A stretch of DNA of 24,835 bases from a virus, in the IMG/VR virus record IMGVR_UViG_3300042484_000227, positions 1 through 24,835 of that record; one strand, written 5' to 3'. Below the pieces are notes generated by a model. It was not told the origin of the DNA and did no database searches. It worked only from the letters and a program-made list of their open reading frames with translations. A program made the translations under genes and the position numbers. Of this stretch, positions 1 through 6,885 are shown piece after piece (position 1 is the stretch's first letter; each line of letters begins with the position of its first letter).

Positions 1-1109
1 GTAGTTTCTGCATTCATACCAGTAGTATCTACGAATTCTAAAGGTTGTATTGTTTTAAAATATAATTTTAATGATATACTATTAATAGCTAAAATTTCGT
101 CTAAAGCATCAACTATTTCTAATTGGTATGGTTTTATAACTATATTATCAAATAATAGCGTAGCAGTCTTTATTTCGTCTGCATTGTTACCTAATCCACC
201 ATCACCTGTTCTAATTCCTAAAAGCATAGGACTTGTAACTCTATGACCTACTATTAATTTATCAAAACATTCTTTACTTAAATACTCGTAATGTGCAGGA
301 GCATCATTTAAAGGTAAATCATCAACTGTAGTTTTTGATTCAGCATTAGCATTAAAAGCAATAATAACTTTTTCACCTCTTGCACCTGTTAATTTACCAA
401 GTACATCACGTTTCATTTTATCACGCATTTCTTCAGTAGGAATACCGTTATTGAAATTGATAACTTTAGTTCCACTAAAACCGTTTTGACAATCATTGAT
501 TTGATAATCTGCAATGTTTTCTTCAAGCAAAGCATAAGGCAAAGAACCACTATAATCAATTGGACTATAATAGTCAAATCCACTTACATAAGGATGTAAA
601 ATATAAAGTTCAACTTCATTACCGTTACCAAATCCAAAAGCAGGAATCTTTTTAGGTTCTTCACTTGGTTTCTTTTTTGTCCAATCAGGATGATAATACC
701 AATTTTCTATTTGTCCTTTATCATTGCATTTTTCAGCTCTTAAAGTGTGCATAGGAAAATGAAGTATTTGCTTTACTTTCTTTTTTTCCATTACAACTTG
801 CATTGCAGCCATTCCTAAAAGTTTTCTTTCTAAAGCTATTTTCTTTAAATCAGAATCTTTTACAATAGATTTCATTTGTGCATATTCATTTGGCTTTTTA
901 TTAGAATCTAAAGCATCTAATCCTTTGCCATAAATCATATTTGCAACCCCTGTAATAATAGCACCATTTGTAGCACTATATAAATACCTATCAATTAAAT
1001 ATTGAAAGTAATTATTATCTGCACCATACTCAATATAGTTATTCTTCTTGTTTTCTTGTATTATAGGACTTGTATAAGCACTTAAATTTACAATTGATAT
1101 ATTACTCAT
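1..1109 (-). CDS. Phage portal protein, C-terminus cut by window edge
   Basis: My own translation gives an open frame of 369 codons from the ATG at 1109 to the window edge, with no stop, so the C-terminus is missing. The start reads MSNISIVNLSAYTSPII, followed by IEYGADNNYFQYLIDRY and then ATNGAIITGVANMIYGKG. This matches the N-terminus I know from portal proteins of Flavobacteriia phages. Later stretches (HPYVSGFDYYSP, VGHRVTSPMLLGI, GLGNNADEIKTA) fit the portal core. The portal forms the dodecameric ring at one capsid vertex through which terminase packages DNA. The start overlaps the stop of the preceding 109-residue gene by 8 bases, so the two are probably translationally coupled. Its position downstream of capsid and tail genes is unusual. 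The family is fairly sure; the full length is unknown. Confidence 0.82.
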   Translation of the reverse strand, partial: MSNISIVNLSAYTSPIIQENKKNNYIEYGADNNYFQYLIDRYLYSATNGAIITGVANMIYGKGLDALDSNKKPNEYAQMKSIVKDSDLKKIALERKLLGMAAMQVVMEKKKVKQILHFPMHTLRAEKCNDKGQIENWYYHPDWTKKKPSEEPKKIPAFGFGNGNEVELYILHPYVSGFDYYSPIDYSGSLPYALLEENIADYQINDCQNGFSGTKVINFNNGIPTEEMRDKMKRDVLGKLTGARGEKVIIAFNANAESKTTVDDLPLNDAPAHYEYLSKECFDKLIVGHRVTSPMLLGIRTGDGGLGNNADEIKTATLLFDNIVIKPYQLEIVDALDEILAINSISLKLYFKTIQPLEFVDTTGMNAET

Positions 1110-1431
1110 ATATTTTAAATTCGTTTGTTGTAACGTTCGCTATGTATTGATTCTCATTAACTGTAAAATCTTCTATTATTTGATTTGTACAAAATACTTT
1201 ATCTTTATAAACTATATCTGAATTATTATAAATAGTAATATTGTAGAATGTATTTTCTTTTAAATTAAAAACAGTTTCAGCTATTAAATAATAATTTTCT
1301 AAATAGAAATTTGTTGATATTGTAGTTTCAATATTTGTAGTTTCATTTCTTAAAACAATTGAAGTAGCACTTAATTCTCTTGGAATAAATGTTATTCTTT
1401 GTATATCTATTGTTTCTTTTAAAATTATCAT
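1102..1431 (-). CDS. Small conserved phage structural-region protein, function unknown
   Basis: A 109-residue acidic protein rich in beta-branched residues (many T, I, N and V) with no signal peptide, membrane segment or recognisable motif. The composition suggests an all-beta fold. It lies between the tail tube-like gene and the portal gene and overlaps the portal start by 8 bases. The ATG at 1431 follows an A-rich leader (TATAAAAAAT ending 6 bases before ATG), a pattern shared with neighbouring structural genes. A terminator (1479-1510) sits between it and the upstream gene. By position it could be a minor virion or head-tail joining protein, but nothing in the sequence proves that. Confidence 0.75.
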   Translation of the reverse strand: MIILKETIDIQRITFIPRELSATSIVLRNETTNIETTISTNFYLENYYLIAETVFNLKENTFYNITIYNNSDIVYKDKVFCTNQIIEDFTVNENQYIANVTTNEFKIYE

Positions 1432-1478
1432 ATAATATTTTTTATATTAATAAATTAAAATATAAATTGTTTTAAAAC

Positions 1479-1510
1479 AAAAAAGGCATACTAATTAAAG
1501 TACACCTTTT
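1479..1510 (-). terminator. Intrinsic terminator after tail tube-like gene
   Basis: Read on the minus strand, AAAAGGTGTACT pairs with AGTATGCCTTTT around a 6-base loop (TTAATT). This is a 12-bp stem with two G-U pairs, and the descending arm runs into a short T run. It lies 22 bases after the stop of the tail tube-like gene and would reduce read-through into the small protein and portal genes. Confidence 0.7.
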
Positions 1511-1531
1511 TTAAAAAAACAAATAATAATA

Positions 1532-2074
1532 TTATGCTACAGTTCCTTCAACAATAGAAGCTAAAATACCAGTAGTTAATGGTCCAGTTACAAAGTTTGC
1601 AGCAACAGGTTCCATTCCTTGAAATTCCATAGAATATCCACTTTTATCAGCCATAGCAGCACCATTTGAAATAGTAGCAGTTACTAAGTCCATACCTTTT
1701 GTTAAACCAGCTAAAAAGAAGTTTCCATTGTTATCTTCAATAATAACTTGTGGTCTACCATAAGATAATAATTTCAATTGTTTGTGGTCAGCAATAGTTA
1801 ATTTAGCTAAGCTTAAACTTAATTTTTGGTCTACAAATGTAGTTCCATTTTCTCTTGAACTTGTAACAGTTTGTTCAAAAGTAGAAGTTCCTTTTAATTC
1901 ATATTTATAACCAACAGGAGTTCCACCTAATCCAGTTATAACATCTTCTTGTCCTGCAGTTGCAGAATAAGTTACCGTTGTTGCATCACCCCAATTAATG
2001 AAGTATGCAGCTCGAAGTCCGCCAATGCTATTTTTGCATTGTTCAGCCCGTCCCAAAGAAATATCACAAGGCAT
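1532..2074 (-). CDS. Major tail tube-like protein
   Basis: A 180-residue protein starting MPCDISLGRAEQCKNSIGG, an N-terminus I associate with tail tube or major tail proteins of Bacteroidota phages. It is rich in G, T, A and V with alternating beta-type segments, and has GRPQVIIEDNNGNFFLAG near residues 105-123. Size and composition fit a tube protein that polymerises into the tail. It stands alone between two terminators (2134-2154 upstream, 1479-1510 downstream), as expected for a product whose level is set separately from its neighbours. The A-rich leader TATAAAAAAT lies 8 bases before the ATG. A different virion role, such as head decoration, cannot be excluded. Confidence 0.6.
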   Translation of the reverse strand: MPCDISLGRAEQCKNSIGGLRAAYFINWGDATTVTYSATAGQEDVITGLGGTPVGYKYELKGTSTFEQTVTSSRENGTTFVDQKLSLSLAKLTIADHKQLKLLSYGRPQVIIEDNNGNFFLAGLTKGMDLVTATISNGAAMADKSGYSMEFQGMEPVAANFVTGPLTTGILASIVEGTVA

Positions 2075-2133
2075 AGTCTATATTTTTTATAAGTTATTAA
2101 TAATTAAGTAGTTATCTACTTTTTTAAGTTAAT

Positions 2134-2154
2134 AAAAAGGGGTTTTTACACCCC
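2134..2154 (-). terminator. Intrinsic terminator after major capsid gene
   Basis: On the minus strand GGGGT pairs with ACCCC around a 6-base loop (GTAAAA) and is followed directly by TTTTT. It is short but GC-rich, in a very AT-rich setting. It lies just after the capsid gene stop (2167) and before the tail tube-like gene start (2074), so it probably lets abundant capsid mRNA end here with partial read-through. Confidence 0.75.
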
Positions 2155-2166
2155 AATTTATAATGA

Positions 2167-3111
2167 TTATGCAGCAGGTGTGTAAAGTACAATTTCAGAA
2201 CCAACTCCGTATTGAACAGCAGCGGTGAATCTCATTACAACTCTTACATTTTCAGAACCGTCAATGTCTTGTAAATCAATTAGTTTAACTTCATTGTGGT
2301 CAGATAATAAACCTGTTCCAAAATATAAGTTAGATTTTTGAGCAGCCATCATATAATCGTTAGCCAATCCATTTGCAACAAAGATTTTAACACCATCAAA
2401 AGATAATGAACCATTGTTGAACCATTGTGTCCCTTGTGCGTTTGTACCGTTAGCACCTAATCCACTTGCACCAAATCCTCCTAAAGCACGTACATAATCA
2501 CGAGCAACAGATTGAGAAACATAAAGATACAAATCTTCTTTTCCGTACAATGCAGCAGGAATAGCGTCAACAAGTTTCCCAAGTTCAGCAATAACGTTAG
2601 CAGCAGTAATTCCACCTGATACAGGAGAAGCTACATCAATAACAGCTGCATCAGCAGTAGCTAAAGTAACAAGACCGTCAAATTCTCCTGCGGTAGCATT
2701 AACACCTTTCCAGATATTGTTTTCCATTTTCTCAGCAACTTTAGCAACAACGTGTGCTAAAATAAAATCAGCGAAAGCTGGTGGTAAATTGTCAAATGAA
2801 GAATATCCCATTTGAACTGCTTCCCAATCCGATTTAAACGTTTTTTTACAAAATTCAAGATTTACTTGGAATTCCTCAGGAGTAATAATTCTTTCAGTTA
2901 AAGTAACTGTAGAAGTAGAAGTAAAATCACAAGTAGCATTAGCAACGATTGCATCAGTAGCAATTCTTTTGATAACTTCTTTAAATTTAATGTTTGGTTT
3001 TACTTCAATACCGCCATTAGCGATTGTAGAACCTGATAATAATGCAGCAGAAATATATTTTCCTGCAAACTCCCCAGCATAGGTAGTTGTAATTGATGTT
3101 GTAGTAGCCAT
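2167..3111 (-). CDS. Major capsid protein (HK97-like fold expected)
   Basis: A 314-residue protein with a flexible S/T-rich N-terminus (MATTTSITTTYAGEFAGKY). A middle region shows ITPEEFQVNLEFCKKTF and LPPAFADFILAHVVAKVAE (about 76-128). The segment YGKEDLYLYVSQSVARDY (about 189-206) resembles the capsid P-domain, and the C-terminal strand is VVMRFTAAVQYGVGSEIVLY. I recognise this as the coat protein type of Flavobacteriia phages. There is no long delta domain inside it; the scaffold-like role probably falls to the adjacent upstream gene. It follows protease and scaffold-like genes and ends at a terminator, the usual head-module arrangement. Composition (rich in A, G, V and T) also fits an abundant coat protein. 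Confidence 0.82.
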   Translation of the reverse strand: MATTTSITTTYAGEFAGKYISAALLSGSTIANGGIEVKPNIKFKEVIKRIATDAIVANATCDFTSTSTVTLTERIITPEEFQVNLEFCKKTFKSDWEAVQMGYSSFDNLPPAFADFILAHVVAKVAEKMENNIWKGVNATAGEFDGLVTLATADAAVIDVASPVSGGITAANVIAELGKLVDAIPAALYGKEDLYLYVSQSVARDYVRALGGFGASGLGANGTNAQGTQWFNNGSLSFDGVKIFVANGLANDYMMAAQKSNLYFGTGLLSDHNEVKLIDLQDIDGSENVRVVMRFTAAVQYGVGSEIVLYTPAA

Positions 3112-3117
3112 AGTTTA

Positions 3118-3663
3118 TTAATTAAAAAGTTTTGCCATAACTATATCTTGTGTAGTCATTTGGCGATTAGTTGATATTTTATTTAGTTTAACTTCGTTTT
3201 TAACTTCAGGCGAGTGTGTTAATGGTTCAACAACATCTGAACTTAATTCTTCTTTAACAACTTCTTTTACTGATTTTAATTCAGCAATTTCAGTTCTTAA
3301 TTTTTCAATTTCTGCAAAGAACATTTCTTTAGAAACTGATTCTACAATTCTTTTAGGAGTTGCTACTGTTTCAGCTTGTGCTTCAACCTCAACTTCTACT
3401 TCAGCTTCAGGAGCTTCTACTTCAGTTTCAACTTCTTTAATTTCAGCAATAACACCTTCAACTGCTACAACTAAAATCATTCCATCTTCAAGTTCGTATT
3501 CTCCAACAGGTACAGGAATTCTATCCTCACCGTTTACAATAAAAACATTGTTATCCATTTCAAAAGCATCTGCTTCTATAACAGTAACTCCGTCTTTAAG
3601 TTTCATTTGAGCAAGTTTTACTTCCATACCCAAAAGAGTTTTAATTTCATTGATTACATTCAT
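3118..3663 (-). CDS. Scaffolding-like acidic protein next to capsid gene
   Basis: A 181-residue protein with an N-terminal domain (MNVINEIKTLLGMEVKLAQM, about 1-70). A low-complexity acidic stretch of alternating E, V and A follows (about 77-98). Then comes a predicted coiled coil (MFFAEIEKLRTEIAELKSVKEVVKEEL, about 114-140) and a basic C-terminus (NRQMTTQDIVMAKLFN). It ends 6 bases before the capsid start and lies two genes after the prohead protease. Acidic, coiled-coil composition directly upstream of the coat gene is typical of capsid scaffolds, which are cleaved or released during assembly. The role is inferred from composition and position; no catalytic motif is visible. Confidence 0.55.
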   Translation of the reverse strand: MNVINEIKTLLGMEVKLAQMKLKDGVTVIEADAFEMDNNVFIVNGEDRIPVPVGEYELEDGMILVVAVEGVIAEIKEVETEVEAPEAEVEVEVEAQAETVATPKRIVESVSKEMFFAEIEKLRTEIAELKSVKEVVKEELSSDVVEPLTHSPEVKNEVKLNKISTNRQMTTQDIVMAKLFN

Positions 3664-3677
3664 ATTTACTTATTTAA

Positions 3678-4022
3678 TTATTTTCTTAATTTAGATAATC
3701 CACTAATTCTATTTTCAATAGATTTGCTCATTGATATTGCTTCTGATTTTTGGTCTGCTACTTTTTTATCTACACCACCTGTAATTCCTAAATCTTTTAT
3801 TTTAATTAATGCTTCATCACATTTAGTAACTATTGATTTATAAATAGGCAATGATTTTTGTAATTTTAAAACAGCATTGTTTATTTCACTTTCTACATCT
3901 TGTGAAGTAAATGCCGTTTCTAATTCTTTTGATATTTCATCAATTAAACCTAATTCAACTTTTACACTTGCTAATTCTGTTTTTCCAAACAATGCTTTGT
4001 TTACTAATTTTTCAGTTGTCAT
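3678..4022 (-). CDS. Small helical protein in head module, function unknown
   Basis: A 114-residue protein that looks almost wholly helical and charged (LIDEISKELETAF, INNAVLKLQKSL, KSEAISMSKSIENRISGL), with a glycine break near 79-83 (LGITGG). It has no signal peptide or membrane segment. It sits between the XkdF-like protease region and the scaffold-like gene, with 14 bases to the latter, so it is probably a head-assembly or minor head protein. The A-rich leader TATAAAAAAT precedes the ATG by 7 bases. I do not recognise a family. Confidence 0.7.
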   Translation of the reverse strand: MTTEKLVNKALFGKTELASVKVELGLIDEISKELETAFTSQDVESEINNAVLKLQKSLPIYKSIVTKCDEALIKIKDLGITGGVDKKVADQKSEAISMSKSIENRISGLSKLRK

Positions 4023-4068
4023 ATTATTATTTTTTATATTAATTATTATTATTTAGTTTTGTTATAAA

Positions 4069-4254
4069 TTACGAACTTACACTTGTTATAACTCTTGCAG
4101 TATTTGTGTTTGTAACTGTACTTGTTTGTTGATTAACAGTAGAACCTATTCCTTGTTCTTGTAATTCTCCATTACAACACTTTTGAGAGTATTTACCATC
4201 TTTACACAAACAACCTCTGTTTCCACCTTTTGGTGAACTTGTTTTATTTCCCAT
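4069..4254 (-). CDS. Small cysteine-containing phage protein
   Basis: I choose the ATG at 4254, giving 61 residues beginning MGNKTSSPKGGNRGCLCKDG. An in-frame ATG 24 bases upstream would overlap the protease gene and adds only MLKLINKI. The conserved-looking core GGNRGCLCKDGKYSQKCCNG contains a CxC and a CC pair, which may bind a metal. The rest is T-, N- and S-rich and probably disordered. I have a memory of similar N-termini in other Flavobacteriia phages, but no function is known to me. It lies immediately after the prohead protease, 4 bases from its stop. Confidence 0.65.
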   Translation of the reverse strand: MGNKTSSPKGGNRGCLCKDGKYSQKCCNGELQEQGIGSTVNQQTSTVTNTNTARVITSVSS

Positions 4255-4258
4255 AATT

Positions 4259-4861
4259 TTATTTATTAATTTCAGCATTAGTTATTATTGATTTTATTTT
4301 ATCTATTAATTCTTGTTCTTTTGCAATTTGTAAACTCATTTCTAATTTGTCAGAAAAATATCCTTCTACACTTATTCCTAAATAAGTTCCGTTTTTAATT
4401 TCTTCCCAAACTTTGTCATTGTCAATACTCATAATAACTGCCCAAGCACCTTCTACCGCATTTAAATCATACAATGCAGTTTTATCAATTTTAGGATTAT
4501 CAACTGTCCAAGATTCTACAACTGAAACACCTTCAACTTCTGTTTTGTGTTCTAATGTAGCATTGTTATTATTTAGTTTTTTTAAATATAATCTTGCTGC
4601 TTTGTTTACAGTTTCTTTTGAAAATTTAATGTTATATTCATAATCACCATTTTTTCTGTAAATTAATTTATCTGGAACTAAAGCTAATCCTATAATAATT
4701 CTTTTCTCATCATCAACTGATTTAAATTCAATTCGATGGTTATTTAAAGCAACCCAGTTTTCTTCTATTGCAGGAAACTTTACTAAACTTAAAGCATCTA
4801 TACCATCTTTATCTTGACTTTCGTCAATAAACAATTCTATTGTTTCTAATTTTTTACCCAT
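4259..4861 (-). CDS. XkdF-like putative prohead serine protease
   Basis: A 200-residue protein matching the pattern of the XkdF family of phage proteases. It has IIIGLALVPDKLIYRK (about 55-70), then LEHKTEVEGVSVVESWTVDNPK (103-124), WAVIMSIDNDKVWEEIKNG (140-158) and GISVEGYF (162-169). In this family the His in EHKT (H105) and the Ser in VESW (S117) are the expected catalytic residues, and both are present. Such proteases cleave scaffold and coat N-termini during head maturation. It is encoded upstream of the scaffold-like and coat genes as expected, but directly after the tape measure gene, which is unusual. The A-rich leader TATAAAAAAT lies 4 bases before the ATG. Confidence 0.8.
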   Translation of the reverse strand: MGKKLETIELFIDESQDKDGIDALSLVKFPAIEENWVALNNHRIEFKSVDDEKRIIIGLALVPDKLIYRKNGDYEYNIKFSKETVNKAARLYLKKLNNNNATLEHKTEVEGVSVVESWTVDNPKIDKTALYDLNAVEGAWAVIMSIDNDKVWEEIKNGTYLGISVEGYFSDKLEMSLQIAKEQELIDKIKSIITNAEINK

Positions 4862-4900
4862 TGTATTTTTTATATTATAATTAATTTATATTTATTTTGT

Positions 4901-6754
4901 TTATCCTATTGAAGCACTTGAAACTATATTTCTATCTAAACTTTGTTGTGTTGTAACATCGTTAGCTACTACAAAAGCCTTAATAGGTTGTTGTTGTTGG
5001 TTGCCTATTGTTTGTGCTAATTGATTTGTTGAACTTGCACCTACTACGTTAAATGATGGGGCAGCACCACCACCATTTCCATCACCTCCAACATTAGCTC
5101 CACCACTTGAACCACCACCACCTAATGCACTTAAACCTTTTGCAGTTGCTGCTATATTTGCAGCAATACCAATTCCTGCCCCTATATTATTCATTGTCGA
5201 TTCTGCGGCAGCTAAAGCAACACCACCTGGAATTAATGCATATTTTAATTTAGCAGCAGCATTAGCGGCTTTTGTATTTATAACTATTTTTGCAATACCT
5301 GCAGCACTTTCTGCTATCAATAATGCTTTTTGTAAACCTTTATTTTTTTCAAATAATCCTTTTAACAATCCAATACCTGAGGCAATATTATTAAAAGTGC
5401 TTTCTTGAATAGATTTTTTTGCATCTGCTACCGCTTGGTCTGAAGCAATTTGTGCTTTATCAGTATCAATTTTATTAGTAGTTATAGCATTATTAATTTC
5501 TTGTGTTTTTAAAGCATATTCATTTTCAGCGTCTACTTTAGCTTGTGTTCCTAAATTTGCACTATCTATTTTTAATTGTAACCTTGCAAGTTCAATAACT
5601 TTTTCAGCTTCTAAATTTATCCTTTGATTTTCAAGTTTTTTTAATTCATCAGTTTCTAAACTTTCATTAAATTTCTTTTGTTCAATTTGTAAAGCATTTA
5701 AATTTTCAATTTCAGATTGACCTAAAGCTATTTTTTCTTTTTGTAATGAAATACTATTAGCTATATTTTCACTTCGCAATCCTTCTATTTGTGCTAAGAC
5801 TCCTTCTTTATTTGCTAATGCATCTGTAACGGCAGCTTGATTTTCTATGCTTTTATTCATAGAAAGTGTTGCTTGTGCTGCTGCAACCTGCAAACTTGCT
5901 TGTGCTAACATTGCTGCTTGTTGCTTTTCTAATACTTCTTTTAATTCATTATTAGCTTTTATTCTATCATCAATTGATAATAAATCGTTATCCCTAATTT
6001 GTCTTAATTTTTCAGCTTGTCTGTCATATTGCTCTACTAATCTACCTTGTTCAGCAGCTGCCAATATTGCTGAGTTTTGAAGTTTAACATTAGCTTCAGA
6101 AGCACTCCAAGTTTTAGTAGCATATTTACCAATTGCATCAGCAGCATCTGTAATAGCCTTTCCTGTTCTATCAAATGTATTATTAACACCTGTAAAAACA
6201 TCAATAGATTCTTTTCCAGCTTTTTTAACGGATTCCATTGCAGCACCAAATTCTCCTTCAAAAACATTTTTTAACGCTTCACTTAAATATCCAATTGTAT
6301 CTAAAAAAGAATTAAATCTTTCAATTAAATTTTCTTTAATTAAATCACCGAACTTCTTTAGATATTTTGTTGGATTTTCAAAAACATCTTTAAACAAACT
6401 TACAACTGCAGGGAAATTGTCCATTACAAGCCCAATCAAATCATTAAATGCCATAGATAACGCACCAATAGCAGTATTAAATAAATCAACAACCTTTTGA
6501 TTTTTGCCTAATATTTCTTTGAACATATTAAACGCTTCCATAACCAATCCAATGCCAATTGCCTTAACAGCTAATCCCATTCCTTTAAATCCATCAGCCA
6601 AAGATTTAACTCCTGCTTCAGCACTTTTAGTTGACTTCTGTATGCCTTTTATTTCATCAGCTGTATCTTCAAAACTATTACCTAATTTTTTAACATCTTT
6701 AGTTATGCTATCTAAATTGCTTTCTATTTTTAACGTAACTATTTTATTTTCCAT
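4901..6754 (-). CDS. Tail tape measure protein
   Basis: A 617-residue protein with a charged helical N-terminus (1-52), hydrophobic helices (about 55-77 and 94-121) and a long helical, coiled-coil-like middle (about 230-450) rich in A, Q, E and K. A second hydrophobic A/G-rich stretch follows (about 455-545), then a Gly-rich linker (GGGGSSGGANVGGDGNGGG) and a Q-rich C-terminus. This architecture is typical of tape measure proteins, which set tail length and help DNA entry. By the usual rule of about 0.15 nm per residue the tail would be near 90 nm. The start overlaps the 48-residue gene upstream by 16 bases. The protein is short for the family but intact. Confidence 0.82.
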   Translation of the reverse strand: MENKIVTLKIESNLDSITKDVKKLGNSFEDTADEIKGIQKSTKSAEAGVKSLADGFKGMGLAVKAIGIGLVMEAFNMFKEILGKNQKVVDLFNTAIGALSMAFNDLIGLVMDNFPAVVSLFKDVFENPTKYLKKFGDLIKENLIERFNSFLDTIGYLSEALKNVFEGEFGAAMESVKKAGKESIDVFTGVNNTFDRTGKAITDAADAIGKYATKTWSASEANVKLQNSAILAAAEQGRLVEQYDRQAEKLRQIRDNDLLSIDDRIKANNELKEVLEKQQAAMLAQASLQVAAAQATLSMNKSIENQAAVTDALANKEGVLAQIEGLRSENIANSISLQKEKIALGQSEIENLNALQIEQKKFNESLETDELKKLENQRINLEAEKVIELARLQLKIDSANLGTQAKVDAENEYALKTQEINNAITTNKIDTDKAQIASDQAVADAKKSIQESTFNNIASGIGLLKGLFEKNKGLQKALLIAESAAGIAKIVINTKAANAAAKLKYALIPGGVALAAAESTMNNIGAGIGIAANIAATAKGLSALGGGGSSGGANVGGDGNGGGAAPSFNVVGASSTNQLAQTIGNQQQQPIKAFVVANDVTTQQSLDRNIVSSASIG

Positions 6755-6885
6755 TGTCTTTTTATTTGTTCAAATCCTTGCTTCCAAGTTTTTACTAATT
6801 GATATTTTCCTTTTGCTATTTCTATTACTTCACTTTGTCCGTAATGTTCGTGTAGTGATAATAATTCTAAAATGTGTTTTATCAT
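6739..6885 (-). CDS. 48-residue helical protein upstream of tape measure
   Basis: My translation gives MIKHILELLSLHEHYGQSEV and then a basic helical tail ending KQGFEQIKRQWKIK, with a TAG stop. Its ATG overlaps the TGA of the 667-residue tail gene (ATGA), and its stop lies inside the tape measure start region, overlapping by 16 bases. This exact fit between two large genes is the main evidence that it is real. I do not recognise a family. Its position suggests a tail assembly role. Confidence 0.6.
   Translation of the reverse strand: MIKHILELLSLHEHYGQSEVIEIAKGKYQLVKTWKQGFEQIKRQWKIK

Noticed and set aside
3607-3843. Plus-strand frame of 78 codons across the scaffold-like gene region
   Set aside because: It is antisense to two well-packed minus-strand genes and has a hydrophobic composition expected from reversed AT-rich coding DNA. 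The same reason applies to the other plus-strand frames in the window.
4255-4278. Upstream ATG for the small cysteine-containing gene at 4069-4254
   Set aside because: It would add eight residues overlapping the protease C-terminus; the downstream ATG begins the conserved-looking MGNKTSSPKGG sequence and sits 4 bases after the protease stop.
5047-5140. Gly-rich low-complexity stretch in the tape measure gene as a possible repeat element
   Set aside because: It is in-frame coding for a flexible GGGGSSGG-type linker and needs no separate explanation.
6037-6267. Second minus-strand frame of 76 codons inside the tape measure gene
   Set aside because: It lies wholly within the 617-codon gene in another frame, with leucine-rich sequence typical of shifted reading; no slip site or start context supports it.
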